From NCBI GenBank assembly GCA_022767285.1, contig JALENY010000006.1, positions 1-64,000 of the forward strand: a stretch of 64,000 nt of DNA, in the 5' to 3' direction. Source of the stretch: Lachnospiraceae bacterium. Lineage in GTDB: Bacteria > Bacillota > Clostridia > Lachnospirales > Lachnospiraceae. The translations under genes were made by a program, and so were the position numbers. This document shows, piece after piece, positions 53,384 to 61,933 of the stretch (the first letter of the stretch is position 1; each line of letters begins with the position of its first letter). The notes under the pieces are model-generated. The model ran no database searches, was not told the DNA's origin, and was given only the letters and a program-made list of their open reading frames with translations.

Positions 53384-53836
53384 ATGAAGCGCAAAGTAAT
53401 GATAGTAATGATAGTAATGTCGCTGGCTTTTGCACTAGCTGCGTGCGGCACCAACAATAACAGTGACGGAAACAACAATAATCAGAACGGAACTGTCAAT
53501 GATGGTAATAACGGCGGAGAAGACACTGTCTATGACAACAATGCCAACAATAATACCAATGGCAATAATACCAACGGCGATACAAATAACGGAAACGGCA
53601 CAGACAACAATAACACCGGCTACAATACGGACAACGGAACCACAGGCAGTCAGAACAATACAAACGGTGACGGAACCGGCCTGGGCAACGCGGTAGAAGA
53701 TGCCGGAAATGGGGTTGGAAATGCTGTGAAAGATGTGGGTGAAGGCGTTGGAAATGCGGTTGAAGATATTACCGACGGAAATAGCAGCAACACAAACAGA
53801 AATGTAAACGATGCAACAAACGGAACAAATCCGTAA
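53384..53836 (+). CDS. Low-complexity lipoprotein with GNAV repeats
   Basis: The protein has 150 aa. A lipoprotein signal peptide contains the repeated MIVMIVM and a lipobox ALAAC (Cys at about 21). About 80 residues almost wholly of Asn, Gly, Thr and Asp follow, then three copies of an 11-residue unit (GLGNAVEDAGN, GVGNAVKDVGE, GVGNAVEDITD). It is exported and lipid-anchored. The repeats resemble small clostridial surface lipoproteins of unknown function. RBS AAAGGAGG precedes the ATG. It follows dapB by 95 bp and has its own terminator. Confidence 0.8.
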   Translation: MKRKVMIVMIVMSLAFALAACGTNNNSDGNNNNQNGTVNDGNNGGEDTVYDNNANNNTNGNNTNGDTNNGNGTDNNNTGYNTDNGTTGSQNNTNGDGTGLGNAVEDAGNGVGNAVKDVGEGVGNAVEDITDGNSSNTNRNVNDATNGTNP

Positions 53837-53853
53837 AGCGTTGTGACAGAATG

Positions 53854-53890
53854 AAAAGGTTGTCCGATAAATGGGCAGCCTTTTACTTTT
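53854..53890 (+). terminator. Terminator of the lipoprotein gene
   Basis: AAAAGGTTGTCC pairs with GGGCAGCCTTTT around a 7-nt loop, with trailing T residues. Confidence 0.8.
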
Positions 53891-53903
53891 AAGGAGAAAA
53901 AAC

Positions 53904-54677
53904 ATGCGATTTCGACCATGCATTGATATACATAACGGAAAGGTAAAACAAATTGTGGGCGGCAGCCTCCTGGACGAGGGAAACCGGGCCACGGAAAACT
54001 TTGTTGCGGAACAGGACGCGGCCTTTTTTGCAAAGCTATATCGGGAGAAAGGTATTCGGGGAGGACATGTGATCCTGCTGAATCCGGAAAGTTCCGGGTT
54101 TTATGAGGAAACAAAACGTCAGGCACTGCAGGCACTGAGCGCATACCCGGGTGGGCTGCAGGTGGGCGGCGGTATTCGGGATGATAATGCAGCTGTTTTT
54201 CTGGAAGCCGGCGCAAGCCATGTGATCGTGACATCTTTCGTATTTAAAAATGGACAGATTTCATATGAAAATCTGTTGAAAATTAAAAAAAAGGTCGGAA
54301 AGGAACGATTGGTTCTTGATTTAAGCTGCAGGAAAAAAGACGGTGACTATTTTATTGTCACAGACCGATGGCAGAAGTTTACGGATGTCACGGTAAACGA
54401 AAAACTGTTAAACCAGCTGGCTTCCTATTGCGACGAATTTCTGGTCCATGCGGTGGATGTGGAGGGAAAAGCATCCGGAATTGAAGGGGAACTGGTGAGA
54501 CTTTTGGCTTCCATGGATGGGTTTCCGGTGACCTATGCAGGCGGTGTAGGTTCTTTTGCGGATTTGGCGGAACTTCGGGCAAAAGGCCATGGAAATGTGG
54601 ATGTCACAATCGGCAGTGCGCTGGATCTGTTTGGCGGACACATGGAGTTCACCCGTGTATTGCAGGCTTGCAAATAA
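53904..54677 (+). CDS. hisA: HisA-type isomerase, eukaryote-like branch
   Basis: This 257-aa beta/alpha-barrel isomerase of histidine synthesis (ProFAR to PRFAR) matches the fungal/plant HIS6-type branch in its opening FRPCIDIHNGKVKQIVGGSL, in GGLQVGGGIRDDNAAVFLEA and in VTYAGGVGSFADLAEL. The catalytic Asp of CIDIH (D8 region) is present. ATG 53904 follows AAGGAG; the frame is open to 53871. It is not in a his operon. This branch occurs in some bacteria, so the role in histidine synthesis is likely but rests on family similarity. Confidence 0.85.
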   Translation: MRFRPCIDIHNGKVKQIVGGSLLDEGNRATENFVAEQDAAFFAKLYREKGIRGGHVILLNPESSGFYEETKRQALQALSAYPGGLQVGGGIRDDNAAVFLEAGASHVIVTSFVFKNGQISYENLLKIKKKVGKERLVLDLSCRKKDGDYFIVTDRWQKFTDVTVNEKLLNQLASYCDEFLVHAVDVEGKASGIEGELVRLLASMDGFPVTYAGGVGSFADLAELRAKGHGNVDVTIGSALDLFGGHMEFTRVLQACK

Positions 54678-54763
54678 CCTCTGTGACTGGTATAATAAAA
54701 ATAGATTACAGACGGATTATCTGCATGATCTGCCTGTAAAATAAACAGAAAAGGGGTGGCATC

Positions 54764-55291
54764 ATGAATTTTATTATTAGTGGTAAAAACCTTGATGTGA
54801 CAGATGGACTTAGAAGCGCGGTACAGGAAAAGTTGGGTAAGCTTTCGCGGTATTTTACTGATGAGACGGAGATTATCGTAACTTTAAGTGTGGAGAAAGA
54901 GAGGCAGAAAATCGAAGTAACCATCCCGGTGAAAGGCAATATTATCCGCTCTGAGCAGGTGAGCAATGACATGTATGTGTCCATTGATTTGGTTGAGGAG
55001 GTAATAGAACGACAGCTTCGCAGATACAAAAATAAGATCGTGGACAAGAAACAGGGGGGTGCAAATTTCCAGAAAGCATATGTGGAAAAAGAGTACGAAG
55101 ACGAAGAAAACATCAAGATCAGCCGTACAAAGAGATTTGATGTAAAACCCATGTATCCGGAAGATGCCTGTGTACAGATGGAACTTCTGGGACACAGTTT
55201 CTTCGTGTTTGTGAATGCGGAGACGGATCAGGTTAACGTAGTATACAAGAGAAAGGGAAATACGTACGGTTTGATCGAGCCGGAGTATTAA
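54764..55291 (+). CDS. hpf: Ribosome hibernation promoting factor, long form
   Basis: This 175-aa protein has an N-terminal HPF/YfiA domain (about 1-100: NFIISGKNLDVTDGLRSAV, YVSIDLVEEVIERQLRRYK) that binds the 30S decoding region. After a charged linker, the C-terminal dimerisation domain (about 118-175: RTKRFDVKPMYPEDACVQME) links two ribosomes into 100S dimers. Both domains are present, so this is the long form typical of Firmicutes. It lies upstream of secA, a common clostridial order, with a terminator between. Confidence 0.95.
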   Translation: MNFIISGKNLDVTDGLRSAVQEKLGKLSRYFTDETEIIVTLSVEKERQKIEVTIPVKGNIIRSEQVSNDMYVSIDLVEEVIERQLRRYKNKIVDKKQGGANFQKAYVEKEYEDEENIKISRTKRFDVKPMYPEDACVQMELLGHSFFVFVNAETDQVNVVYKRKGNTYGLIEPEY

Positions 55292-55306
55292 TATGAGACA
55301 GATCGA

Positions 55307-55336
55307 GGCAGCTTCCAGCGGGGAGCTGCCTTTATT
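55307..55336 (+). terminator. Terminator of hpf
   Basis: GGCAGCT pairs with AGCTGCC, followed by TTTATT. Confidence 0.75.
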
Positions 55337-55392
55337 CGTTTTTGAACCGGCAGGATACAAAAACAGTTTGTCGTTTGTTTACAAAGTATTCA

Positions 55393-55421
55393 TTGTTTTA
55401 ACCTGGGATTAGTGATAGAAT
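55393..55421 (+). promoter_or_regulatory. secA promoter
   Basis: TTGTTT (55393-55398), 17 bp, TAGAAT (55416-55421). Confidence 0.55.
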
Positions 55422-55467
55422 ATAGATTGGTATTTTATGAAAACTGATTTACAGGAGATTATTTTTT

Positions 55468-58038
55468 ATGGGAATTATGACAAAACTTTTCGGAACTCAC
55501 AGTGAGCGTGAGGTAAAGAGAATCGAACCTCTGGCACAGAAAGTTGAAGATCTGCGTCCGACCATGCAGGCACTGAGTGACGAGGAACTGAGAAATAAAA
55601 CAAAAGAGTATAAAGATCGTTTGGGAAAGGGCGAAACCCTGGATGATCTTCTCCCGGAGGCCTTTGCAACCGTTCGTGAGGCTGCAAAGCGTGTGCTGAA
55701 TATGGAACATTATCATGTTCAGATTCTTGGAGGCATCATTTTGCATCAGGGACGTATTGCGGAGATGCGTACCGGTGAAGGTAAGACCCTGGTTTCCACT
55801 TTACCCGCTTACTTAAATGCTTTGGAGGGCAAGGGCGTTCATATTGTTACGGTTAACGATTATCTGGCTCAGCGTGACGCCGAGTGGATGGGAAAGATCC
55901 ATGAGTTCCTTGGACTGACCGTCGGGGTAGTCCTTAATTCTATGGACAAGGATCAGCGCCGCGCAGCTTATAACTGTGATATTACTTATGTCACAAATAA
56001 CGAAGACGGTTTTGATTATCTGCGTGATAACATGGTTATTTACAAAGAACGTCTGGTTCAGCGAGAGTTGAATTATGCGATCATTGATGAGGTGGACTCT
56101 GTCCTGATTGATGAGGCCAGAACTCCGCTGATTATTTCCGGACAGAGCGGAAAATCCACGAAATTGTATGAATTGTGTGATCTGCTTGCCCGTCAGCTGC
56201 AGCGTGGAGAGGCCAGCGGTGAAATGACAAAAATGCAGGCCATCATGGGTGAAGAGATCACAGAAACCGGCGATTTCGTTGTAAATGAAAAAGATAAGGT
56301 TGTAAACCTGACGGAAGACGGTGTGAAGAAAGTTGAGCAATTCTTCCACATTGAAAATTTGGCTGATCCCGAAAACCTGGAGATTCAGCACAATATCATT
56401 CTGGCGCTGCGTGCCCACAATCTCATGTTCCGTGATCAGGATTATGTGGTAAAGGATGATCAGGTTCTGATCGTTGATGAGTTCACCGGACGTATTATGC
56501 CGGGACGCCGATATTCCGATGGCCTCCATCAGGCCATTGAGGCAAAAGAACATGTAAAAGTAAAACGGGAAAGCAGAACACTTGCAACCATTACATTCCA
56601 GAACTTCTTTAATAAATACAAGAAAAAATGTGGTATGACCGGTACTGCTTTGACCGAAGAGCAGGAATTCCGCGACATATATGGCATGGATGTAATTGCC
56701 ATCCCGACAAACCTTCCGGTTCAGCGTATTGATTACGATGACGCAGTATACATGACAAAAAAAGAAAAATTCCGCGCCGTTGTGAATGAAATCAAAGCAG
56801 CTCATGCAAAACAGCAGCCGGTACTGGTAGGTACCATAACCATTGAGACATCGGAACTTTTGAGCAGAATGCTGAAAAAAGAAGGCATACCGCACAATGT
56901 GCTGAACGCAAAATTCCATGAATTGGAAGCTGAGATCGTGGCACAGGCCGGTGTGGCTGGAGCCGTTACCATTGCGACCAACATGGCCGGTCGTGGTACG
57001 GATATTAAGCTGGATGATGTGTCGCGATCTGTGGGAGGCCTGAAAATCATCGGCACAGAGCGTCACGAGTCCAGACGTATCGACAATCAGCTGCGTGGAC
57101 GTTCCGGCCGTCAGGGTGACCCGGGTGAATCCCGCTTCTACATTGCCCTGGAAGATGACTTGATGCGTCTGTTTGGTTCTGAGCGTCTGATGAAGATGTT
57201 TACAACTCTTGGTGTGGCTGAAAATGAGCAGATTGAACACAAAATGCTTTCCGGTGCCATCGAGAAGGCGCAGATGAAGATTGAGAGCAACAACTATGGT
57301 ATCCGTAAAAACCTGTTGGAATACGACCAGGTAAACAATGAACAGCGTGAGATCATCTATGCAGAACGCCGCCGTGTTCTGGATGGAGAAAATATGCGCG
57401 ATGCCATCTTCAAAATGATGACGGATGTGGTTGAGAGCAAAGTAGAGTCCAGTATTTCAGAGGATGACGATGCGGAATGGGATGTTGCAGAACTGGAAAA
57501 GAATCTGATACCGATCATTCCGATTGGCAAGGAAGATATGGCAGCCGCATTGAAGGAAAGCAATACCAAGAATGAATTGAAGCATGCATTAAAAGAATGT
57601 GCGGTAAAAATGTATGAGGAAAAAGAAGCAGAATTTCCTCAGCCGGAACAGATCCGTGAGCTGGAGCGTGTGATCCTTCTGAAAGTTATCGACCAGAAAT
57701 GGATGAATCACATTGACGATATGGATCAGCTTCGCCAGGGTATTGGCCTGCAGGCTTACGGACAGCGTGACCCGAAGGTTGAGTATAAAATGTACGGTTT
57801 TGAGATGTTCCAGGAAATGACGGATTCTATTCAGGAAGACACTTTAAGACTGCTGTATCACGTTCGGATCGAGCAGAAAGTGGAACGTGAAGAGGTAGCA
57901 AAAGTAACCGGAACAAACAAAGATGACAGTGCGGTGAAGAAACCGGTCACCCGTGCAGCGGAGAAGATCTACCCCAATGATCCCTGTCCGTGTGGAAGCG
58001 GCAAGAAGTACAAACAGTGCTGCGGAAGAAAAAAATAA
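55468..58038 (+). CDS. secA: Protein translocase ATPase SecA
   Basis: This 856-aa motor of the Sec pathway has Walker [21 protein letters not shown], the DEAD-like region [33 protein letters not shown] and the arginine-rich motif [17 protein letters not shown]. The extreme C-terminus carries the zinc-binding SEC-C motif [18 protein letters not shown]. It pushes preproteins through SecYEG at the membrane. Downstream there are two hairpins and no prfB, unlike some relatives. Confidence 0.97.
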   Translation: MGIMTKLFGTHSEREVKRIEPLAQKVEDLRPTMQALSDEELRNKTKEYKDRLGKGETLDDLLPEAFATVREAAKRVLNMEHYHVQILGGIILHQGRIAEMRTGEGKTLVSTLPAYLNALEGKGVHIVTVNDYLAQRDAEWMGKIHEFLGLTVGVVLNSMDKDQRRAAYNCDITYVTNNEDGFDYLRDNMVIYKERLVQRELNYAIIDEVDSVLIDEARTPLIISGQSGKSTKLYELCDLLARQLQRGEASGEMTKMQAIMGEEITETGDFVVNEKDKVVNLTEDGVKKVEQFFHIENLADPENLEIQHNIILALRAHNLMFRDQDYVVKDDQVLIVDEFTGRIMPGRRYSDGLHQAIEAKEHVKVKRESRTLATITFQNFFNKYKKKCGMTGTALTEEQEFRDIYGMDVIAIPTNLPVQRIDYDDAVYMTKKEKFRAVVNEIKAAHAKQQPVLVGTITIETSELLSRMLKKEGIPHNVLNAKFHELEAEIVAQAGVAGAVTIATNMAGRGTDIKLDDVSRSVGGLKIIGTERHESRRIDNQLRGRSGRQGDPGESRFYIALEDDLMRLFGSERLMKMFTTLGVAENEQIEHKMLSGAIEKAQMKIESNNYGIRKNLLEYDQVNNEQREIIYAERRRVLDGENMRDAIFKMMTDVVESKVESSISEDDDAEWDVAELEKNLIPIIPIGKEDMAAALKESNTKNELKHALKECAVKMYEEKEAEFPQPEQIRELERVILLKVIDQKWMNHIDDMDQLRQGIGLQAYGQRDPKVEYKMYGFEMFQEMTDSIQEDTLRLLYHVRIEQKVEREEVAKVTGTNKDDSAVKKPVTRAAEKIYPNDPCPCGSGKKYKQCCGRKK

Positions 58039-58108
58039 TTACCTTATCTTCTGATCGTGACAGATCATGACGGATTGCGGCAGAGATTGTCAGGTTATGC
58101 TTAAAATT

Positions 58109-58135
58109 CAGGCCCGGAAAATATTTCCGGGCCTG
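58109..58135 (+). terminator. Hairpin after secA
   Basis: CAGGCCCGGAAA/TTTCCGGGCCTG is a perfect 12-bp inverted repeat with a 3-nt centre. The T-run is weak. Confidence 0.7.
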
Positions 58136-58208
58136 TGGTTTACCGTAATATTTCTACTAGATATTGTGGTTGCCCGTTAACATAATGTGACAAATTTTTT
58201 AAATTTTT

Positions 58209-58245
58209 AAAAGCGCCTGGATACCTATTGCATGCGCTTTTTTTT
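58209..58245 (+). terminator. Terminator overlapping the flavodoxin promoter
   Basis: AAAAGCGC/GCGCTTTT is followed by further T residues. Its 3' arm shares bases with the promoter at 58228-58256. Confidence 0.7.
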
Positions 58246-58256
58246 AATGCTATAAT
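58228..58256 (+). promoter_or_regulatory. Promoter of the flavodoxin-like gene
   Basis: TTGCAT (58228-58233), 17 bp, TATAAT (58251-58256). Confidence 0.65.
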
Positions 58257-58283
58257 GACCATCACTAAGGAGGGGAAAATGAT

Positions 58284-58787
58284 TTGAAGGTACTAATCGC
58301 ATATGCAAGTAAGACAGGAACAGCCGAAAAAGCGGCAAAACTGTTAGGGGAGCACTTTGCAGATGTGACGCTTCGGGATTTGACAGTGGGGAGCCCAAAT
58401 CCAAAAGATTATGACGCCATAATAGTAGGCGGAAGTATCCGTATGGGTACTTTACATAAAGCCGCACGGGCATGGCTGATTGATAACTGGGACGTAATCA
58501 AAACGAAAAAATTCGGATGTTTCATCTGTAATGGTTTTATCGACCAGGCACCGCAGTTAATTGAACAAAATTTTTCTCAGGAACTGCTTGAACTGGCAGT
58601 CTGTGTGGACAGCTTCGGAGGGGAATTGGATCTGAACCGATTAAGAGGTTTGGATCGGTTTATTGCTAAAAATGTAATAAGTGCCATGAGCAGCAAAAAG
58701 GGCAGTATTGACTTTGTGCCGTGCATTTTGACAGACCGCATAGAGATTTTTGCGGGAAAATTTAAAAAAGATGAGAAAAATGTCTGA
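58284..58787 (+). CDS. Flavodoxin-domain protein (HemG-like)
   Basis: This 167-aa protein has an FMN phosphate-binding loop AYASKTGTAEKAAKLL at the N-terminus and the flavodoxin core DYDAIIVGGSIRMGTLHKAA. The sequence is closest in pattern to the flavodoxin_5/HemG (menaquinone-dependent protoporphyrinogen oxidase-like) group. The start is a TTG at 58284, fixed by AGGAGGGG 8 nt upstream and by the lack of an in-frame ATG. Low-potential electron transfer or quinone reduction is likely; the partner is unknown. Confidence 0.85.
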   Translation: MKVLIAYASKTGTAEKAAKLLGEHFADVTLRDLTVGSPNPKDYDAIIVGGSIRMGTLHKAARAWLIDNWDVIKTKKFGCFICNGFIDQAPQLIEQNFSQELLELAVCVDSFGGELDLNRLRGLDRFIAKNVISAMSSKKGSIDFVPCILTDRIEIFAGKFKKDEKNV

Positions 58788-58837
58788 AAGATAACAGACA
58801 TCTCGGGCGCGGAGTATTGATCCGGCCTCTTGACAAA

Positions 58838-58883
58838 GTTTTTCCGGGCGTGGAAAAAAATCATTGCCACGCCCGGAAAAAAC
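58838..58883. terminator. Bidirectional terminator
   Basis: GTTTTTCCGGGCGTGG pairs with CCACGCCCGGAAAAAAC. T-runs occur on both strands, so it closes both the flavodoxin gene and the minus-strand S1 gene. Confidence 0.92.
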
Positions 58884-58905
58884 ACAGAATTCATGAATAT
58901 TAAAA

Positions 58906-59829
58906 TCAGTTCAGTTTAATGTTTGCGAACAGAGAACCGAGATTTGTGGTCAGTTCTTCGCTTTCCGGAATCTCTGTCACTTCTTCTTCAATATCTTTTA
59001 CCGTCACATCATTCAGTGCTTTCATGCTGAGACTAAGTTTTCCGTCCTTGATATCGATGACTTTTACTTTTACTTTCTGCCCCACGGAGAGCTCGGCCTT
59101 CGGATGTTTGATGCGGCGTTCACAGATTTGCGAGATATGTACCAGACCGGACAGACCGTTGCCCAGATTTACAAAAGCACCATAGGGCTGAAGACTTTCT
59201 ACCGTTCCTTCGGTTACAAATCCCACATTCAGAGTAGAACCCTTGTTTTTTCGCTCAAGTTCCGCTCTTTCACGGAGGATCTCGCGGGCGGAGAGAACCA
59301 GACGCTGTTCGGATTCGTCTGCCGTGATGACGCGCACCTGAATTGTTTTATGCAGCCAGTTTTCCAGTTCATCCTGCTCCACATAATTCAGATCCAACTT
59401 GGATGCCGGAATAAAGGCACGAATGCCCTCAAGAAAAGTGACAACACCGCCCTTTACCACTTCCGCGATTTTTACGGAAACAGCGATTTCTTCGTTCATC
59501 AGTTCCTTCAGTTTATCCCATGCCAGAACTTCATTTGCCTCTTTTTTAGACAGCAGGATATTTCCCTGACCATCGTCCATACGGATAATGGTGGCAGATA
59601 CCGGATCACCGATGTTTACATCTGCCTTGATGGAGAAAGATGGATCATTTGAGTAATCTTCCGCACGGATGACACCTTCCGTATAATAGTTCAGATCCAC
59701 GTAAACTTCTGTTTCAGAGACTCCGATTACGGAGCCCTCGATGATATCTCCTTCTTTCAGCGGTTTGAAAGAGGATTCCAGTTCTTTTGCGTAATCGTCC
59801 ATACTTTGTTTTGCCATGTATTTGTCCAT
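58906..59829 (-). CDS. S1 RNA-binding-domain protein (RpsA-like)
   Basis: This 307-aa protein has three S1 domains: about 25-95 (EGDIIEGSVIGVSETEVYVD), 110-185 (EEIAVSVKIAEVVKGGVVTF) and 200-272 (FVTEGTVESLQPYGAFVNLG, LSGLVHISQICERRI). The tail is acidic. It is shorter than proteobacterial ribosomal protein S1 (six domains) and similar to reduced Firmicute versions. It probably binds mRNA on or near the ribosome. ATG 59829 touches the AAAGGA RBS; ATG 59817, 12 nt after it, may be the true start. Confidence 0.9.
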   Translation of the reverse strand: MDKYMAKQSMDDYAKELESSFKPLKEGDIIEGSVIGVSETEVYVDLNYYTEGVIRAEDYSNDPSFSIKADVNIGDPVSATIIRMDDGQGNILLSKKEANEVLAWDKLKELMNEEIAVSVKIAEVVKGGVVTFLEGIRAFIPASKLDLNYVEQDELENWLHKTIQVRVITADESEQRLVLSAREILRERAELERKNKGSTLNVGFVTEGTVESLQPYGAFVNLGNGLSGLVHISQICERRIKHPKAELSVGQKVKVKVIDIKDGKLSLSMKALNDVTVKDIEEEVTEIPESEELTTNLGSLFANIKLN

Positions 59830-60167
59830 TCCTTTCGATTCATCAGAGAAGCAACTTTCAGTTAGCTAATTGCGTCTGATGGAAATAATATGACTCCATT
59901 ATAGCATGAAGACTGAAAAAAAGGTAGAAAATTCAAACGGGGAGTAATGGATTCCTGGGAAAATGGGCTTGAATACAGTGGAAATGCCGAATCTCACCTT
60001 TTTTACTTAAATGGTTGTATCTTGACCAAATTTAGTATTGACAATCATTAGAACCATGATAAAATAAAGCAAATATATGTATACTATGCCTGCATGAAGA
60101 TACGAAAAAGCTTATAGGAATCTATGTATGCTCAAATAATTTCAGCATGTGAGAAATGGGGTGATAT
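59830..60167. other. Divergent intergenic region before the RiPP-like cluster
   Basis: These 338 bp hold the cluster promoter (60038-60065) and an unusually long leader of about 95 nt. No known RNA motif was recognised. Confidence 0.45.
60038..60065 (+). promoter_or_regulatory. Promoter of the RiPP-like cluster
   Basis: TTGACA (60038-60043), 16 bp, TAAAAT (60060-60065). The only other promoter-like motif nearby is TTGACC at 60022. Confidence 0.7.
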
Positions 60168-60464
60168 ATGATGGAGCGTAAACCACAAAAGAAATATCAG
60201 GCTTCTCAGAATTATATTCATCGAAAGATAGCGGATTCCGATGTCTTAATATCTGTCGGTTCGAATATTGCCAATTTTAATGGCTATATTGAAATGAACA
60301 AAAGTGCCGTAGCTTTGTGGGAGGCACTTCAGGCACCATGCCAACTTGATGAGCTTGAAAAAGTACTTGAAGATAAATATGGTATCACTCATGAAAATGC
60401 GGTGGAGGATGTGTTGGATTTTATTAATTTATTGCAGGAACACGATATGGTGATGGTGCGGTAA
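60168..60464 (+). CDS. PqqD-like peptide-recognition protein
   Basis: This 98-aa protein of the PqqD/RRE fold has beta strands at DVLISVGSNIANFNGYIEMN, then a helical bundle with ALWEALQAPCQLDELEKVLE and AVEDVLDFINLLQEHDMVMV. Such proteins bind RiPP leader peptides and present them to a modifying enzyme. The neighbouring gene, 1 bp later, is a radical SAM enzyme with a SPASM domain, the usual partner. The start at 60168 follows GGGGTGA. Confidence 0.88.
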   Translation: MMERKPQKKYQASQNYIHRKIADSDVLISVGSNIANFNGYIEMNKSAVALWEALQAPCQLDELEKVLEDKYGITHENAVEDVLDFINLLQEHDMVMVR

Positions 60465-60465
60465 G

Positions 60466-61605
60466 ATGGATAAAAAGAATACTATGCAAAATGTTTTGCC
60501 GGAAATGCCAAGGCGAATTCCACGCGAAGGCACTTTTGAATTAACGGTTCGGTGCAATCTTCACTGCAAGATGTGTATGTTCCGCCATGATGACCGGGAA
60601 AATCCTGAGTTGACAGCAAAGGAATTGACAGCGGAGCAGTGGATTGATTTGGCAAGGCAGGCGGCTGAGGCAGGAACTTTGCAGCTCTTGATTACAGGGG
60701 GAGAGCCGATGCTTCGACCGGATTTCTGTGAAATCTGGGAGGGTATTTACAAGATCGGATTTGTTATGGAGCTCTATACAAATGCGACTTTAGTAACACC
60801 GAAGATTATGGAGACATTACAGAAGTATCCGCCGCACATGATCGGTGTTACGATCTATGGAGCGTCTCCGGAAACTTATGACAGGGTTTGTGGAAATTCC
60901 AAGGCATTTTTACAAATGTTGAATGGAACAAGGCAATTAATGACACTTCCATCAGAAATGCGTTTTCGATCAACTTTGATCCGGGATAGTTATGCGGATG
61001 GGGATCTGATTGACAGACTTGTCAAATCAGAATTTGGTGAGTCATATAGTGTGATGCAGGCATGTCCGATTAACAAGGCTGTCCGTGGCGGATGTGCGGA
61101 GGTAGAGTCCTGTAGGATTCCTCCGGAACTGGATATGCAAATGAAAGCAAAGAGGGTGAGAGAGACGGTTCGTCAGATCGTTGGAGATAGATTTGATCCG
61201 AAGAATCTGAGAATTGTGAGAAAAAATAACAGCATCATGTCTGAAGATGAACAGAAAACGCGGTTAACATTATTTGGATGCCAGGCAGGAATGTCACAAT
61301 ATACAATCACTTATGAGGGAAAGCTTCTGGCCTGCCAGATGATAGGTGTATTTTATACCGATGCCCTGCAGGAGGGGGTTCAAAATGCATGGGAGAGGTA
61401 CCCATATGAAGTGCATATTCCATACGGGAAGGGAAAGTGTGGAAGCTGTGAATATATTGATACATGCCAGTCATGTTATGGGTCACGATATGCAGAAACA
61501 GGTGATTTTAATGGCTGCTCCGATTATATATACCGGACAGCAAAAGCAAAGAAACAATATGAGTCATTTTGGGGAGGAATGGATAATGAAAAATGTAAAT
61601 TATGA
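60466..61605 (+). CDS. Radical SAM/SPASM RiPP maturase
   Basis: The protein has 379 aa. The radical SAM cluster motif CNLHCKMC (C30, C34, C37) is followed by LLITGGEPMLRPDF and a TIM-like barrel. The C-terminal SPASM region has Cys at 272 (LFGCQAGMSQ), 290 (LLACQM), 325, 328, 334, 337 and near 350 (KCGSCEYIDTCQSC...GCSDY), enough for auxiliary [4Fe-4S] clusters. It probably installs a crosslink or epimerisation on a precursor peptide delivered by the PqqD-like protein. The 3' end overlaps the candidate precursor gene by 20 nt. Confidence 0.92.
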   Translation: MDKKNTMQNVLPEMPRRIPREGTFELTVRCNLHCKMCMFRHDDRENPELTAKELTAEQWIDLARQAAEAGTLQLLITGGEPMLRPDFCEIWEGIYKIGFVMELYTNATLVTPKIMETLQKYPPHMIGVTIYGASPETYDRVCGNSKAFLQMLNGTRQLMTLPSEMRFRSTLIRDSYADGDLIDRLVKSEFGESYSVMQACPINKAVRGGCAEVESCRIPPELDMQMKAKRVRETVRQIVGDRFDPKNLRIVRKNNSIMSEDEQKTRLTLFGCQAGMSQYTITYEGKLLACQMIGVFYTDALQEGVQNAWERYPYEVHIPYGKGKCGSCEYIDTCQSCYGSRYAETGDFNGCSDYIYRTAKAKKQYESFWGGMDNEKCKL

Positions 61606-61924
61606 AAAACCAAGTATGAATTTTGTGAGTTTGAGAAACAGTCAGGCAGTCGCGGAAAAAGAGGGACCTTGTATGGCACAGAGTGCACATGGGAAGCGAA
61701 CATTTTACTATGATGCACCGGGAGACGGATGGGTAGTGATTACTACAGAGGGAGAAAACTGTAGTGGAAAAGCTTCGTTCAGTTATTATGATAATCCTGC
61801 TATTGTAGGCTCTGTCAGTCAGGAGGAAATGGATAAGGCGATTGCTGCTGCAGAGAAAGCCCTGGATACGGACAAGCAGGCTTTTACAGGAGCATATTTG
61901 GAACCGCAGCCAAGTTGGAGCTAA
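61586..61924 (+). CDS. Candidate RiPP precursor (112 aa)
   Basis: This small acidic protein starts at ATG 61586 with GGGGAGGA 7 nt upstream, inside the maturase gene. It has a leader-like start (YEKPSMNFVSLRNSQAVAE), a Gly/aromatic-rich middle with only two Cys (C29, C59; FYYDAPGDGWVVITTEG), an Ala/Glu-rich helix (about 78-95), and the C-terminal end YLEPQPSWS. No enzyme domain was recognised. Position between a radical SAM enzyme and a kinase/protease pair makes it the best substrate candidate. It might instead be an accessory protein. Confidence 0.65.
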   Translation: MKNVNYEKPSMNFVSLRNSQAVAEKEGPCMAQSAHGKRTFYYDAPGDGWVVITTEGENCSGKASFSYYDNPAIVGSVSQEEMDKAIAAAEKALDTDKQAFTGAYLEPQPSWS

Positions 61925-61933
61925 TTATGGTAT

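Noticed and set aside
61427-61585. Separate small gene upstream in the frame of the candidate precursor
   Set aside because: The frame is open upstream within the maturase gene but has no start with an RBS before 61586.
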